From positions 124,001-188,000 of the forward strand of contig CAJQUW010000515.1 in the NCBI GenBank assembly GCA_907163375.1: a DNA stretch of 64,000 nt, in the 5' to 3' direction. Position 1 is the first letter of the stretch. Every line of letters begins with the position of its first letter. Both the position numbers and the translations under genes were made by a program. The notes under the pieces were generated by a model. It saw nothing but the letters and a program-made list of their open reading frames with translations. It did no database searches and was not told the DNA's origin. This stretch comes from Prostheceraeus crozeri. Lineage: Eukaryota > Platyhelminthes > Polycladida > Euryleptidae. Below are positions 31,021-42,060 of this stretch, one piece after another.

Positions 31021-33222
31021 CTTAGTCTATAAATCATTTTTTTAAAAAAAATTTGATTTGTTCTGTGAAGTCAATAACTCAAAAATTCATTTTCAACCAA
31101 AATGCCACGATTTCTCCATTGGAAATACATCGGCTTTTGAAAGCAGTATTTATGAAGGACATGCAATCTGATCCAAAGGACGTTCAGTTTTGGGGCAGTC
31201 AAGAGGCAATAATTCTATGTGCAAGTTTCTTCCCTACACAACCTCGTGCTCGCTGCCGCGATGCATTACTTGAGCACTATTGGCCATCATCAGTTATCAA
31301 ACAATTCTTCTGCGAGTCACTTCTGTGCCTTGTAAAGCAACTTGCATTGTCAGTGATTTGCGTTGTTTTTCTCTTTTAAGCATCACCGTGTACAAGCATC
31401 ATCGTATACAACGCTCTACAATTAATAAGTTCTTAACGATTTCGATGTTATCCAGACCTGTGACTTCTACAAATGACTTCGAATTCCATAAGATCAAGTA
31501 ATCAAAGCTTTCATAAATAAAAGAAATAAAGAAAACATTTAAACTCTTCCACACCGTTTACAGAAATCTAACTCATCAAAGCTGATCAAAAAATTTTGAC
31601 TGATGATGACTTTTACACTAACAGATAATTTACTTTTCCTCATGCGTTTTATTCATGAAGCAGGGATAATAAACATTGTTTATACTTGAGACAAATTAGT
31701 TTGATTAGGCGAACACTTTTCTTCCACATGGTCAGATTTTACTTATTTCACTCTCATTTTTCTGTGCTGAGTGCTTAACAAAAGTGCAGAGTGAACACAT
31801 TTCAACAGTCACAGGTTTGACCCGACGAAGGATTGAACACCGGACTCTCAGACGAAAAACAAGCACTCTTCCACCATAAGGCCACTGCGCCGGTTGATCT
31901 TTATAATCGGTTTCTTAAGCTTTCTCATTACGAACATTTCTGGGTTTCATAGATATTTCAAAATTATTTTTACTGACTTCGAACTGTATAATTTAGCCAA
32001 TTGGTTATTGCTTGTTGTTCTCAAACTGTTGATAAGGATTCCTTTTATTTCATTTTATAGTTATTATGTGAATCTTATATGAGTTCCATGGAATTCTAAT
32101 AACGCTTTGAATCATGGTTGCGCCGGTGGTAATTTTCATTTTGTAATCTGACAATGAGAAAATGATTTGACCATGGCAATCACCAACGGATTTTTTCGAA
32201 AAGAGTCCTTATATAGTAAAAGTATTTACTCAGGTTGGTAAGATTTTGACTATGAATTTGAAAGCAACTGGGTCACTGATGACCAAAACGATAGGCAGCA
32301 ATAAGTGTTTTTTATTCTATTTTTGCTGGAGTTACTCGTCGGTGACCTCAGATCCAGTCGGCATTACCGCAAGTGCCTGCCAGTGAGCAATGAATCGAAA
32401 AAAACAATTAATTAACTGGTGAATTCATTTCTTAATTTTAGTGTTTTTATACTTTAAGCTGCACATGCGTATAAAGATCTTACTTTTCATCGTTCTAAAA
32501 AACTATGATAGAGCAATATGTAAGCTAAAATTCGTAATGAGAACCGCATGGGAATGAGACTGTTGTTTTGTCTGCATTCTCTTGCACTTCGTTCATTTGT
32601 ATTTTACATTAATGATCCAGAAAGTTTGAAAATTTCCGGTCCTTTCAAATCCTGGAAATCTTGGACTTCGTCACGCTCATTCTCCGCTCCAGAAACCTCT
32701 GCTTCCTACTGCTCCACTACGCTCCGATTACTCATCCCTTATCACTTGCCCATATCTAGATTAATTTCTCATTCTAACCACAGTCAGTAGAGACATAACT
32801 TACATAAGTGGTAATGACCATTATTTACCAGTAATAGCAGTTATCATGGTAATAATACGACTTCATTACCAATGTCGCATCGTTGTTCGAACCAAAATGA
32901 ATCACCGTTGAATAAATCCATGGCTCAAGCTTTCCTTCTTTAACATTTCTTCCATTAGGAAGGAAGCTCATTCTACACTTCAATATGTTGCAAGTTCGGA
33001 TGGTTTTATATCAAACATAACAGAAATTCTTAGAATTTCAGGTCTAACATTATTTAAGAATTTAACAATATCGTCAAAGTGTTCAAAAGATAAGTGAGAT
33101 TCAATAACAATAATCCCCAATTTCTCGATGGAATTCTCAATTAAGTAAAACTCTCACACTCATGAAACACAAAGGAAGTCATCAAGTCATTGTCTGTCAG
33201 AATGTGAGATATCTTGAATAAG
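31021..33222. other. Noncoding stretch with one tRNA-like remnant
   Basis: No gene is supported. A minus-strand tRNA-like sequence lies at 31,818-31,893 (listed separately). The 108-codon plus-strand frame at 31,053 has no recognisable motif. Confidence 0.4.
31818..31893 (-). repeat. tRNA-like sequence (SINE head or tRNA pseudogene)
   Basis: On the minus strand an A-box-like TGGCCTTATGGTGG and a B-box-like GTGTTCAATCC lie at tRNA spacing within about 75 bp that starts GGCGCAGTGG. The cloverleaf does not close well, so this is a SINE head or pseudogene rather than a functional tRNA. Confidence 0.4.
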
Positions 33223-33352
33223 CAAGTAAGTAAGTAAGTATATTTGAAATAATGAAAATCATGAGCAAACATATCCAAGTTTACAGATCAGCAGGAGGAT
33301 AATGGATTCTGCGTGAACAGAATGGCTGATGGACTGTTATGAAAGTCACAAA

Positions 33353-36300
33353 TTATATGTACATTTTGTTGAATAAAGACGTGCAACACGGTATGAACGA
33401 CTTTGAGCGTCGATTCGTAGTAGAATGGGGAAGAAGCAGATGTCCCGAGCGTGGCAAAGTTGTTGGAAATAAGTCGTGAAGAATATGATTAGGATCACTC
33501 ATATTTAGAAAAGTTCGAATTGCCTGATGGTCACGACGAATAGATAAAGGCGTAAAGTCACCACAATTGCAATTTTTTCCGCAGATAAGACGATGCGCTC
33601 TTCTATGAACTCGCTCTAGGCGATCACTCAATGTCTGAGGAAGTCCAACAAAAAGAGGTGAATTGTATTCCAAAACACTTTGCACGTACATTTTGTATAC
33701 AAGTATGAGATCTTCTTTGGATAAGAATTCATAAATAGTCCTGCAGCCAGAACGAGTTTCTGCAGGGAACGAGGCCGAAAGTGAGACTTCCACAGGATGA
33801 TGTACACCCTTTGCCTTCTACGAATCGCTGCGTCTGCCGTGTTCTAGTTAGTTCCTCTTCTTGTCAGACGGGATCAAAGAAAAACACATGCAAATCCAAT
33901 GGAACGCAGATTGCAGTTTTTGGCAAAAATGAAATTTTGTATGTTTTCTCTGATTAAATGAAAAGTTCTAAGCCCAGAGTCATAATTTTTGAAATGGAAT
34001 GTCTTCAGATTATTTCCTATGATGTGCATGTGCTATTATCATGCTTCTGATCGGCAATGTATGTGAGAATGTGGTTGAATGTGGATAAAGTTGCTCAAAA
34101 TGTTTGTATTTGCCGACATAAAGAGACTCGCAAAATTTTAATGTGTTTAGTTTTATAGACAGGGGTGCATGAAAATGAAAGGAAATGACCTGAAGACTGT
34201 CCATGTCAAAAATTATGACTCCGGGCTTAGTACTTTTCGTTTAATTAGAGAAAACATACAAAATTTCATTTTTGCCAAAAACTGCAATCTGCGTTCCATT
34301 GGATTTGCATGTGTTTTTCTTTCATCCTGTCTGACAAGAAGAGGAACTCACTAGAACTCGGCAGACGTGCCGATTCGAAGTAGTCATAGGATGTACATCA
34401 TTCTGTGAAAGTCTCACTTTCGGTCTTGTTCCCTGCAGAAACTCGTTCTGGCTGCCGGACTAAAACGCGTCGTATCACATAAAGTCTACTGCTTGCCTTT
34501 TTACACACGTTGCTTATGTGACTGTCCCATCTCAGTGAATTGGAAAAGGTCACACCCAGTATTACAAGTTCAGAACAGAAAGTGTAGGTGGTAGTTCGCG
34601 GAACACACAAATGAAATTTCTTCGATAGAATCATAGTTTTTGATTTGTCATCATTCAGCTCAAGGTCATGATCTTGACACCATTGCTTTACATTAAGTAT
34701 TTCATTATGAATAAGATCTGAAATTCCGGATAGTCTTTGAAATGGCTGTAAAAGAACAACATCATCTGCGAATTTGATCATGCACGTATTGGAATGCGAG
34801 GGAACAAGTGAGCCCAGATGAGAGGCAAACAAATAGGGAGACAACGAAGAACCCTGTGGCACCCCTGAAGAGATACTCGACTCACGACTGAATCGATTTT
34901 CGAGAACAACTCTTTGTCTCCTGTTGCTCAGAAAACTGGTGCACCATTTGATGAAGCTTGGTGGGAGACCATTAGCGGATAAAGAACTGATTAGTGATGA
35001 GTGTCTCAAACGATCGAACGCTTTCGCTATATCCAATGACGTGATCAGAACACCTTCATTCTCTTTTCTCTCCATTTCTTTAGTTACAAAATCGTGAATT
35101 TTTATGTGGGCTTGCAATGTGGAAGATTTGGGCCTGAATCCAAATTGGATACAACCATAATTTTCCAGCAGACTGTTTTTCACCGATAGCAAAGCAATCC
35201 GTTCGAAGATCTTAGCAAAAATCGGTGGAAGAGATATTGGTCTAGTGTCTTCAAAGGATGACGCACGTTTCTTGGCTAACTTCCACTGATCTGGATAATA
35301 ACCTTCAATAGCAGACAGAGCATACAAATGGGTCAGAGGTTCTGCCAATACCGATGCACATTCACGGATAAAATATGGAGGGATTCCGTCACTGCCAGTA
35401 GCTTTGCTCAATTTTACTTTGCACAGAAGGTCGAACACGAACGCGGCATCCAAATCCAAATCCCAATAATCGCAAGCCTGAGACATAACTTGATCGTTGT
35501 CAGCATTGTCCGATGGTCGAAAATTAGAACTGAAGTAACCATTAAACTTGGAAGCTGCCTCTTCCAACGTTTCAAATCGACTTGTTAACCTATGAAGAGC
35601 ATCTTGAGACTTTGCCTTCTTGCCTTCTTGCCTGAAAGGATATCGGCAGTTTTCCACAGGTCCTTCTTTCGGCTTTTTATGTCTTACTTCCAACGCTCTT
35701 TCGCATTTTGAATGTCTCTCTGTATTATCAACTTGAGGCTGTTATATCTACATAAGTCTCCTGTTCGAAAAGCAGCATATCGGCGGTTTATCTTTTCCTT
35801 GATTTGAGGGGTTAATCAAGGCTTGTCTTGTGTTGTCATTGGAACGAAAGTAACGGGAATTGCTTGCATGGCTTGCATTATGACATCATAAAAACAATCG
35901 CATTTATCTTGTAAAGGGAGCTCAGACAGATACATAGAATGCCCAGGAAAGGAGCCGATGATGTTAACAGCTTTATCCACATTGCTTCGACAAAAATCAT
36001 AGACTTTATGAAAGTTCAAAGATTTCGCAGATGTTCTATTAACTGGTTCAATGAAAACACTTCGATGATCAGCCTTGCCGAAATTGGGACCGGCGATAGG
36101 AGGATTGCAGCAGTCCTTTAAGTGAGAATCAAGAAATATTTTATCGAGAACAGAATTACTCCTTGTAGGTAAGTTAACCACCTGTGTTAGACCTATTACA
36201 TCTGCAAGATCAGAGCAAGGCAATTGGTTCAATTCGCCAAGGACAATAAATCTTCGAGAACCTGAATCACAGCACAAATTATCAAAAGAATCGATGATAT

Positions 36301-36640
36301 AGTTAGTAATATTATTATAATCAATGACACGCAGATTTGGTGGAACATAAATCAGGAGAATGACCATCTGCTGAAGAGGAAGATTGAGCCATAAAGATTC
36401 GATGCACTTTGGAGGATCTGGGACATTGAGAATTTTACAGGGAATGGTACGTTTGACATAGAAACAAACTCCTCCTCCACGTCTATCTGGACGGTCACAA
36501 CGGTAGGGAGTACTATAATCAGGAATATGCAGTTTTCATCAGAAATAGCATCTGTTAACCAAGATTCACAGAAGGCTAGAATGTCAGGAAGTATAGAGCA
36601 GGAGAAGTTCACTACTTCGTCAATTTTCGGGCGTAGAGAT
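33353..36640 (-). pseudogene. LINE ORF2 pseudogene (endonuclease, reverse transcriptase)
   Basis: The endonuclease part is in two frames, at about 36,500-36,640 (LAFCESWLTDAI) and 35,816-36,530 (YRCDRPDRRGGGVCFYV, FIVLGELNQLP, FGKADHRSV), so a frameshift lies near 36,530. In the nuclease, GEL replaces the usual GDF. The reverse transcriptase is open from 35,693 to the MITE: SLDIAKAFDRL, SSGVPQGSSLSP and the box FADDVVL are intact. A further break lies between about 35,693 and 35,816. The C-terminal end beyond the MITE (33,353-33,737) has LERVHRRAHRLICG. Not functional because of these breaks and the insertion. Confidence 0.85.
33738..34460. mobile_element. Long-TIR MITE with TA target duplication, inserted in the LINE
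   Basis: Two arms of about 271 bp each (33,738-34,008 and 34,190-34,460) are inverted copies at roughly 90% identity by eye, starting GTCCTGCAGCCAGAACGAG and GTCCGGCAGCCAGAACGAG. TA flanks both ends (33,736-33,737 and 34,461-34,462). The arms leave about 180 bp in the middle, with no transposase. TA duplication suggests mobilisation by a Tc1/mariner-type transposase. It interrupts the LINE reading frame, so it is younger than the LINE. Confidence 0.85.
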
Positions 36641-36700
36641 TGTATATTCGCTCTATGCTTGTCATTATTATTTCGAAGTTATTCCTGCGTTCACTTTTAT

Positions 36701-37299
36701 TCATCTGTCTGTCCTTCAATTTTACCCTTTAATAACTTAAATATTTTCACAGATATATCCATGTTGTGTTGTTTTGGCTGTTTTTATACAGTCACTTGTT
36801 CAACCTTTTGGAGTGACCAGTGAGAACATAAAGCTTCGTCTTTTCATCTACATGCATTTGTCTGATTGAGGCTATGAGAATGTCAATCATGTCGTGCGCT
36901 CAAATATTTTATTTTTGAGCCGTTCTTCACAAAAAGCAGAATAATAGAATAAAAAGGTATGATCAAGTGTCCAAAACAAAAAAAGTAAAATAACATGTCA
37001 AAGCTGTTTGACAATGTATAATTTCGCGCGATAATTGATGCAAAATATCGAAGTTTCGGAACTATCATGCTATAACTGCTGATAATGATCATTCCTCTTC
37101 ATTCATTGTCACATTTATTATTCATTTCTGCGTTACGGCCGTACTGATGTTCTATTGCTTTAGTTTTCAAATTTCTAAACATAGCAACGCTTGAATACAA
37201 TAATCCTTGCCGTGCTAAAAACTTAACATCGAAGAAGTTTTATTATTCGTTCTTAGATCAAAACTGCAGTCACATGAATGTGACTAAATTTCTCTTAGT
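36701..37299. other. Noncoding stretch
   Basis: Nothing recognised. Confidence 0.35.
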
Positions 37300-37715
37300 C
37301 CTACGTGTATCTATACCAGGCTCTAAAGCGCATTCATATCCAGGGACTAGAAGCGCTGATCACTTTCTACGTCCTTGTCGGTTTCCACTTGACGATACTC
37401 CTCCACTACGTATACATTGTACATCAGCTTCTTCTTGGGCATCAACATTGTCTAGATCCCCGACTATCACATTGCACCAGGTCTTTCTTTGACGCCTCAC
37501 AGCACCCTTGACAGCAACTTTGATCCTGGTGACTTTCTTGACACAATCTGACCCTTTCTCCGTAAAAGACCAAAGCAACGCAACCTCTGTCTTCTGATGG
37601 AATCCAAGATGTTCTCCAGACCCATCTCATGTTGGAGCTCTTCATTAGACCTTCTCTCTGATTTTCTCACTCCACACATCCAAGGCATCATGCGCATCTC
37701 CGTAGATTGCAGCAT
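37300..37715 (-). pseudogene. C-terminal fragment of another LINE reverse transcriptase
   Basis: The minus strand encodes the typical C-terminal motif of a LINE type often annotated as RNA-directed polymerase in invertebrates: STEMRMMPWMCGVRKSERR, then IRRQRLRCFGLLRRKG, and in another frame GAVRRQRKTWCNVIVGDL (compare GRPKKTW). A frameshift separates the two parts near 37,550. The rest of the element is absent, so this is a short fragment of a family different from the CR1-like LINEs nearby. Confidence 0.65.
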
Positions 37716-39210
37716 CTTTTCATGAGTAAGCTAGAGAGCAGGGGCCACGACTCAACCGCAAATCATTGCTTGACAGACATATGCTGCATACAACTGGCCT
37801 TTAACTCGCACATTTTACATGTTGCTCCGAATCACATTTCTAGTGTGAAACCTCTAATGGTGCTGTTCATTTACTCAAATTCGCTCATTTGCGTTTTAAA
37901 AGCAGTAATTTAAAATTTGTTATCACCAACTTCAATAGATTTTTTTTAAATTTTGTAATTTTCCCAAATTTTGACTCTAAATAACCTTTTTAACTGCTGT
38001 TGACGATGCCAAGCAGGTCAAATGTACTACGAAGTTGAATGTAGGTTAAATATATTGCGAGCACAAAAAGAACTTGATAAGATTGATTTCTAAAAGGAAT
38101 GCAGCTCAAACACACACATGAAATGTGGAAGATATTCCTTCAAAAGCAATCATTCCAATTGATCTGTGAAATTGCATTCTACTTTCCGAGTAACTTTAAA
38201 TGTGAAAATAAAGATGGACAACTTGCACATGACCGAAGAAATCAAATGATTACGAAAAGAAGTAAAAATTACTACTTCATTGGGACACTACTACTAGACA
38301 TTTAAATAAGTAGTATTCACACAATTCTCTGGAATAATAGACGAAAATGATTTGATTCACAGACTCACTAATATGTACAAAACTTTGCTTTCCATCAGAA
38401 GTTGTCATACAAGATGTCTGCAAATTTCAGACTTTCGAGAGAATGCATTTCAAAATAAGTCATGAATTAGTGCCTCAAGTGGACCAAACCCAGTGATTTT
38501 AGGAAAGAAGTTCGAAAATACACTAAAACTACACGCAAGCTACAAAATGGTAGATCAGACATCACGTTCTACTAATAGGGCCACGGGAAAATGCGACAGG
38601 ATGGAGTCGAATCCTCTCCTCCGTATGGGTAGGGTTATGACATGATTGCACATCACAGAAAGTTGACAAACATATGCCGGCATTATTCATCATCAACGAA
38701 AGCAGGTTCTTGTCGCAGGATATTTTACCTATACGCAACACAACTCAAAAGCCTGCAGTGAATTCTAGAATATCTTACTCTCATTTCTATAGTCTTGCGT
38801 TGTCAGGCATTGGTTTTGTCATTTCAAGAGTAAAAGAGTCACTTCAAAGTGGAAGTATTTGAATGTCATCATCGTTTTATACCTTTTGCGCCAGGCGTGT
38901 GGGCATTGATGTGAGAAAACGCTGTGATGACGTCACAGAAAGCTGTACCGAATATTCCATCCACACTCGTCAGTTGGTAAATGACAAACGATCTTTCAAT
39001 AAGGACTGCATCTGATCGACACCGAGTATAAAACAAAGACATTCACCTATCAGCTTGTGTCGCTTATTGATAGCATTGAACAGTGGTGATTGCAAGAATA
39101 AAATGCTGCCAGTAGGCCTACTTGACCTCTTACAGAGCAAAGTGCAAGAATCGTGCGAGATCGGACTTTATTGACATTTATTGACGAGTTCCTTTTACTT
39201 CAAGAAAGGC
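37716..39210. other. Noncoding stretch
   Basis: No gene or structured repeat is recognised. Confidence 0.35.
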
Positions 39211-39759
39211 TTTTTTATGAAGCAGCTTGTTCCAGAAAAGGGTGTTCGATTTGGAATCAAAGGCTTCTCTTTGAATAACGGCGACACAGCACAATATACT
39301 TTCTACTTTCGACGCGGATAGAGAGGAATCTCAGCTATAGTATAGACTGACGATATTCTTCAAATTCAAGATCCGTCGTCCTCAGAAAAGATTGTTGTCC
39401 TACTATTTAACAAGAAGTACAAGATCAACAAGTCTTCCAACCGACAACACTGGTTCATCAGTATTCGATTGAATGAATTTATATTGAATCACAATGTCTT
39501 GCCATTCGAGTAGATCGTTGAGATTCGTCACTTAGTCATCAATCCAGTGCATTGCTTTCTTTCTATGCATCTTTGGAGGAGGGATCTGCTACTTCCACTC
39601 GGCCTCGCCCATCATTTTGTTGCAAGCAGTGTCAAAAAGGAGATGGAGTTTAAGCCAACCAAGCGGGGTGTTGGTGCACATGATGTCGAAAGAATACTCC
39701 ACTCTATCGTGCTCCTTTACCTACTCGCTTTAAGGAGTGGTATCAGGATAACATGCTAA
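39211..39759 (+). pseudogene. Decayed piggyBac-type transposase fragment
   Basis: The plus strand encodes FMKQLVPEKGVRFGIKGFSL followed by a TFYFRRG strand, comparable to piggyBac/PGBD sequences of the form KP.KRGFKLW...Y.F.VYTG. Further on, HWFISIRLNEFILNHNVL parallels the DNxFTSI.LxExLLxHN segment, and VASSVKKEMEFKPTKRGV follows. Three in-frame stops interrupt it (near 39,330, 39,358 and 39,511). Terminal repeats were not found. Assignment is by pattern only. Confidence 0.45.
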
Positions 39760-39760
39760 C

Positions 39761-41261
39761 AAGAAGTCATTCTAATAATGTGCAATTGCATGATTCATGT
39801 AGACTTCATTAGAAAGTCAGATTCTGTCTCTATATGAGTGAGAATTAGAGAGACCAAATCATTTTTCAATTTTTGAAAGTGACTTTTTCTAAATATGCCG
39901 GAACTGGTGGAATAATCCAATTTATGAGCCGGGAGCAAAGGGTTAAATTAATTGCTTTCGGTTTGGCTGCATAAACAATTGGTTTTTGTCAAATCAAATG
40001 AAACAATGTCGTTTCAAAATAATGTAAAGTGAAATATTGAAGGCAGCATTACACTCATATTATTTCCATATTGTCTTAAAGAGATTGACTAAACTGAAAT
40101 GATAACAATTAACACCAGTCTTGTGAAATTAATGCATAATAATAATTTCCGCTATTTCTGTCTCTAGACAATTCAATACAAGCGGATATTAGGTGAAATT
40201 ATTCAATGTCATCTGATCAATATGTAATGTACTTATCGATCTTGTCTCTATCGATGAAGAATTCTATAAAGGGACAAAACGTTTGCTTCACGAAATTCAA
40301 CGGCAGAGCACACAGCATTTCAAATTACTTGAACGTGGAATTCTGTCACTGACTTTTGACCTAAAATGAAGATAATGGCTAAGAGAGAATTCTTGATTAT
40401 TATCTATATTTAAGAGTTGCTCAGGCTACTCTATTTGCTCAAATATATGCGCATGTTTCTTTCATTTTGATCGAAACCTCAGGAAGTAGCTCATTATTGA
40501 TCATGTTCTCATTACGGTTATTGGAGGTCATTGAAGTGTTTCTGTCTCAACAGTGTACTTGTTATATGAATTGCAATAATGATGCTTCAATGAACATGAA
40601 AGGTCCAAGACCGAGTTTTCAGTAAGTAGAATTAGTGTCTGCCTTTCTGCTTTTTGTCGAAATTTGAATTACAATTGTCATCATTTATTTTCGGATACTG
40701 CTATCCTGTTGATTTCTACTAAAATATCTCAATAAATAAATTAGATTACACAAAGAGTTCCAGCAGTTTTAGAACGACTATTTTTTCGAAAACATCGTTG
40801 TCGGTTTCTTTGATGAGAAAGCGATTGAGGCTATTCATGAAATCAACAGTGCTAATTTTGCTTGATCAATAGTTGTCTACCCGATTTTCCGTCAATTGTC
40901 TTTCACGTTTAATGACTTGGCCGTCGCTGTCAGCTTTGGTGTAGTGATCCCTTTCATCAGAAGTGATTATTGATCAATGTACCTATCCGGTTATGTTTTC
41001 TCACTAATTTTCTCGTCTTCCAAATTCATTATTCATTAGTTCTTGAAAAGGCAAAAATACATTTCATCTTCAAATGATATTGTAGCATTCGCACTGTAAT
41101 TGCCGGACAACTTCAACGAGTCTCGCATCACAGGAATATCAATATTCTATTGCTGTTTTAGTGCTCAGCAGAAGCATTCGTGAGGTTTACTGAAGTCACA
41201 GAACTTTCATAAATGGAAGGTACAGGAGTAAAACATCACAAAGCAGTAACAGGTAGTAGTT
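39761..41261. other. Noncoding stretch
   Basis: No gene or repeat is recognised. Confidence 0.35.
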
Positions 41262-41341
41262 GATAGAATAGCTCAGCTGGTTAATGGGACGCGCTTCCGT
41301 GTGGAAGAGCAGAAGGTTCACAGTTCGAGTCGGTTCTCCTG
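41262..41341 (+). repeat. tRNA-like SINE head
   Basis: An A-box-like TAGCTCAGCTGG and a B-box-like AGTTCGAGTCG lie at tRNA spacing, with a CTTCC/GGAAG stem between. The acceptor stem pairs poorly and the anticodon loop is only 4 nt, so this is a SINE head or pseudogene. The SINE body may extend to about 41,490. Confidence 0.5.
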
Positions 41342-41505
41342 GAGAGCGAACACTACTCTCACCATATGCCACTAACCCTTAACTACGTATCTCCCTGGCA
41401 TCTAAATTGATTAGTATGTGGTAGCAGTCGATCCATTCCGTCCAGTCTTCTAGTTCAACGTCTGCTTACCTCCCTTGGTGTTCAGAATTGTCACATTCAC
41501 TTAAC

Positions 41506-41761
41506 CATAGAAATTTATAACAATAACGCTTCTAGAATGGAAATTAAGCTTCATGCAATGCACAATAACGGCACATAAATCGCACGCATTTTCACTTAGA
41601 TGCACCCGCCAACGTATGTATCATTGGGTTAGAATCAGTCACATGAGTAAATCGAAGGTTTTAATTGGTTCTTTATGCCCCAACTTAGTTCCCTCGGATG
41701 TGCCGCGACCTTGAATCATTTTCCATTCTAGCGAACTTCAGATAAACAATTTATTTCTATG
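41506..41761 (+). mobile_element. hAT MITE, family copy 2
   Basis: 256 bp with ends CATAGAAATTTATAAC and TTTATTTCTATG and subterminal inverted words TAGAATGGAA/TTCCATTCTAG. CACTTAAC is duplicated exactly on both sides (41498-41505 and 41762-41769). The 8-bp duplication places it with hAT. No coding content. Confidence 0.92.
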
Positions 41762-41796
41762 CACTTAACCAATATTTGCTGACGCTTAGTGTTAGC

Positions 41797-42052
41797 CATA
41801 GAAATTGACAACAATAAGACCTCTAGAATGGAAATTAAGCTACATGCAATGCACAATAACGGCGCATAAATCGCACGCATTTTCACTTAGATGCACCTGC
41901 CAACGTCTGTATCATTGGGTTAGAATTAGTCACATTAGTAAATCGAAGCTTTTAATTGGTTCTTCATGCCCCAACTTAGTTCCCTCGGATGTGCCGCGAC
42001 CTTGAGTCAATTTCCATTCTAGCGAACTTCAGATAAACAGTTTATTTCTATG
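41797..42052 (+). mobile_element. hAT MITE, family copy 3
   Basis: 256 bp, nearly identical to copy 2 and in the same orientation 35 bp downstream. It has its own exact 8-bp duplication GTGTTAGC (41789-41796 and 42053-42060), so it is an independent insertion and not a tandem duplicate of copy 2. Confidence 0.92.
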
Positions 42053-42060
42053 GTGTTAGC

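Larger units (their letters stand above)
33223..36700 (-). mobile_element. CR1-like LINE, decayed, with TTAC-type tail, interrupted by a MITE
   Basis: On the minus strand the element runs from an endonuclease start (NIQSLRPKIDEVV near 36,640) through a reverse transcriptase to a 3' tail of tandem ACTT units (33,224-33,239). The tail matches the one on the LINE at 42-44.9 kb, so the two are related families. No ORF1 was seen upstream, suggesting 5' truncation. A 723-bp MITE (33738-34460) splits the C-terminal part. Confidence 0.85.

Noticed and set aside
31053-31379. 108-codon plus-strand open frame
   Set aside because: No similarity recognised; the first part looks protein-like but there are no convincing splice sites.
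41262-41341. Functional tRNA gene
   Set aside because: A and B boxes are present, but the acceptor stem pairs poorly and the anticodon loop is too short.
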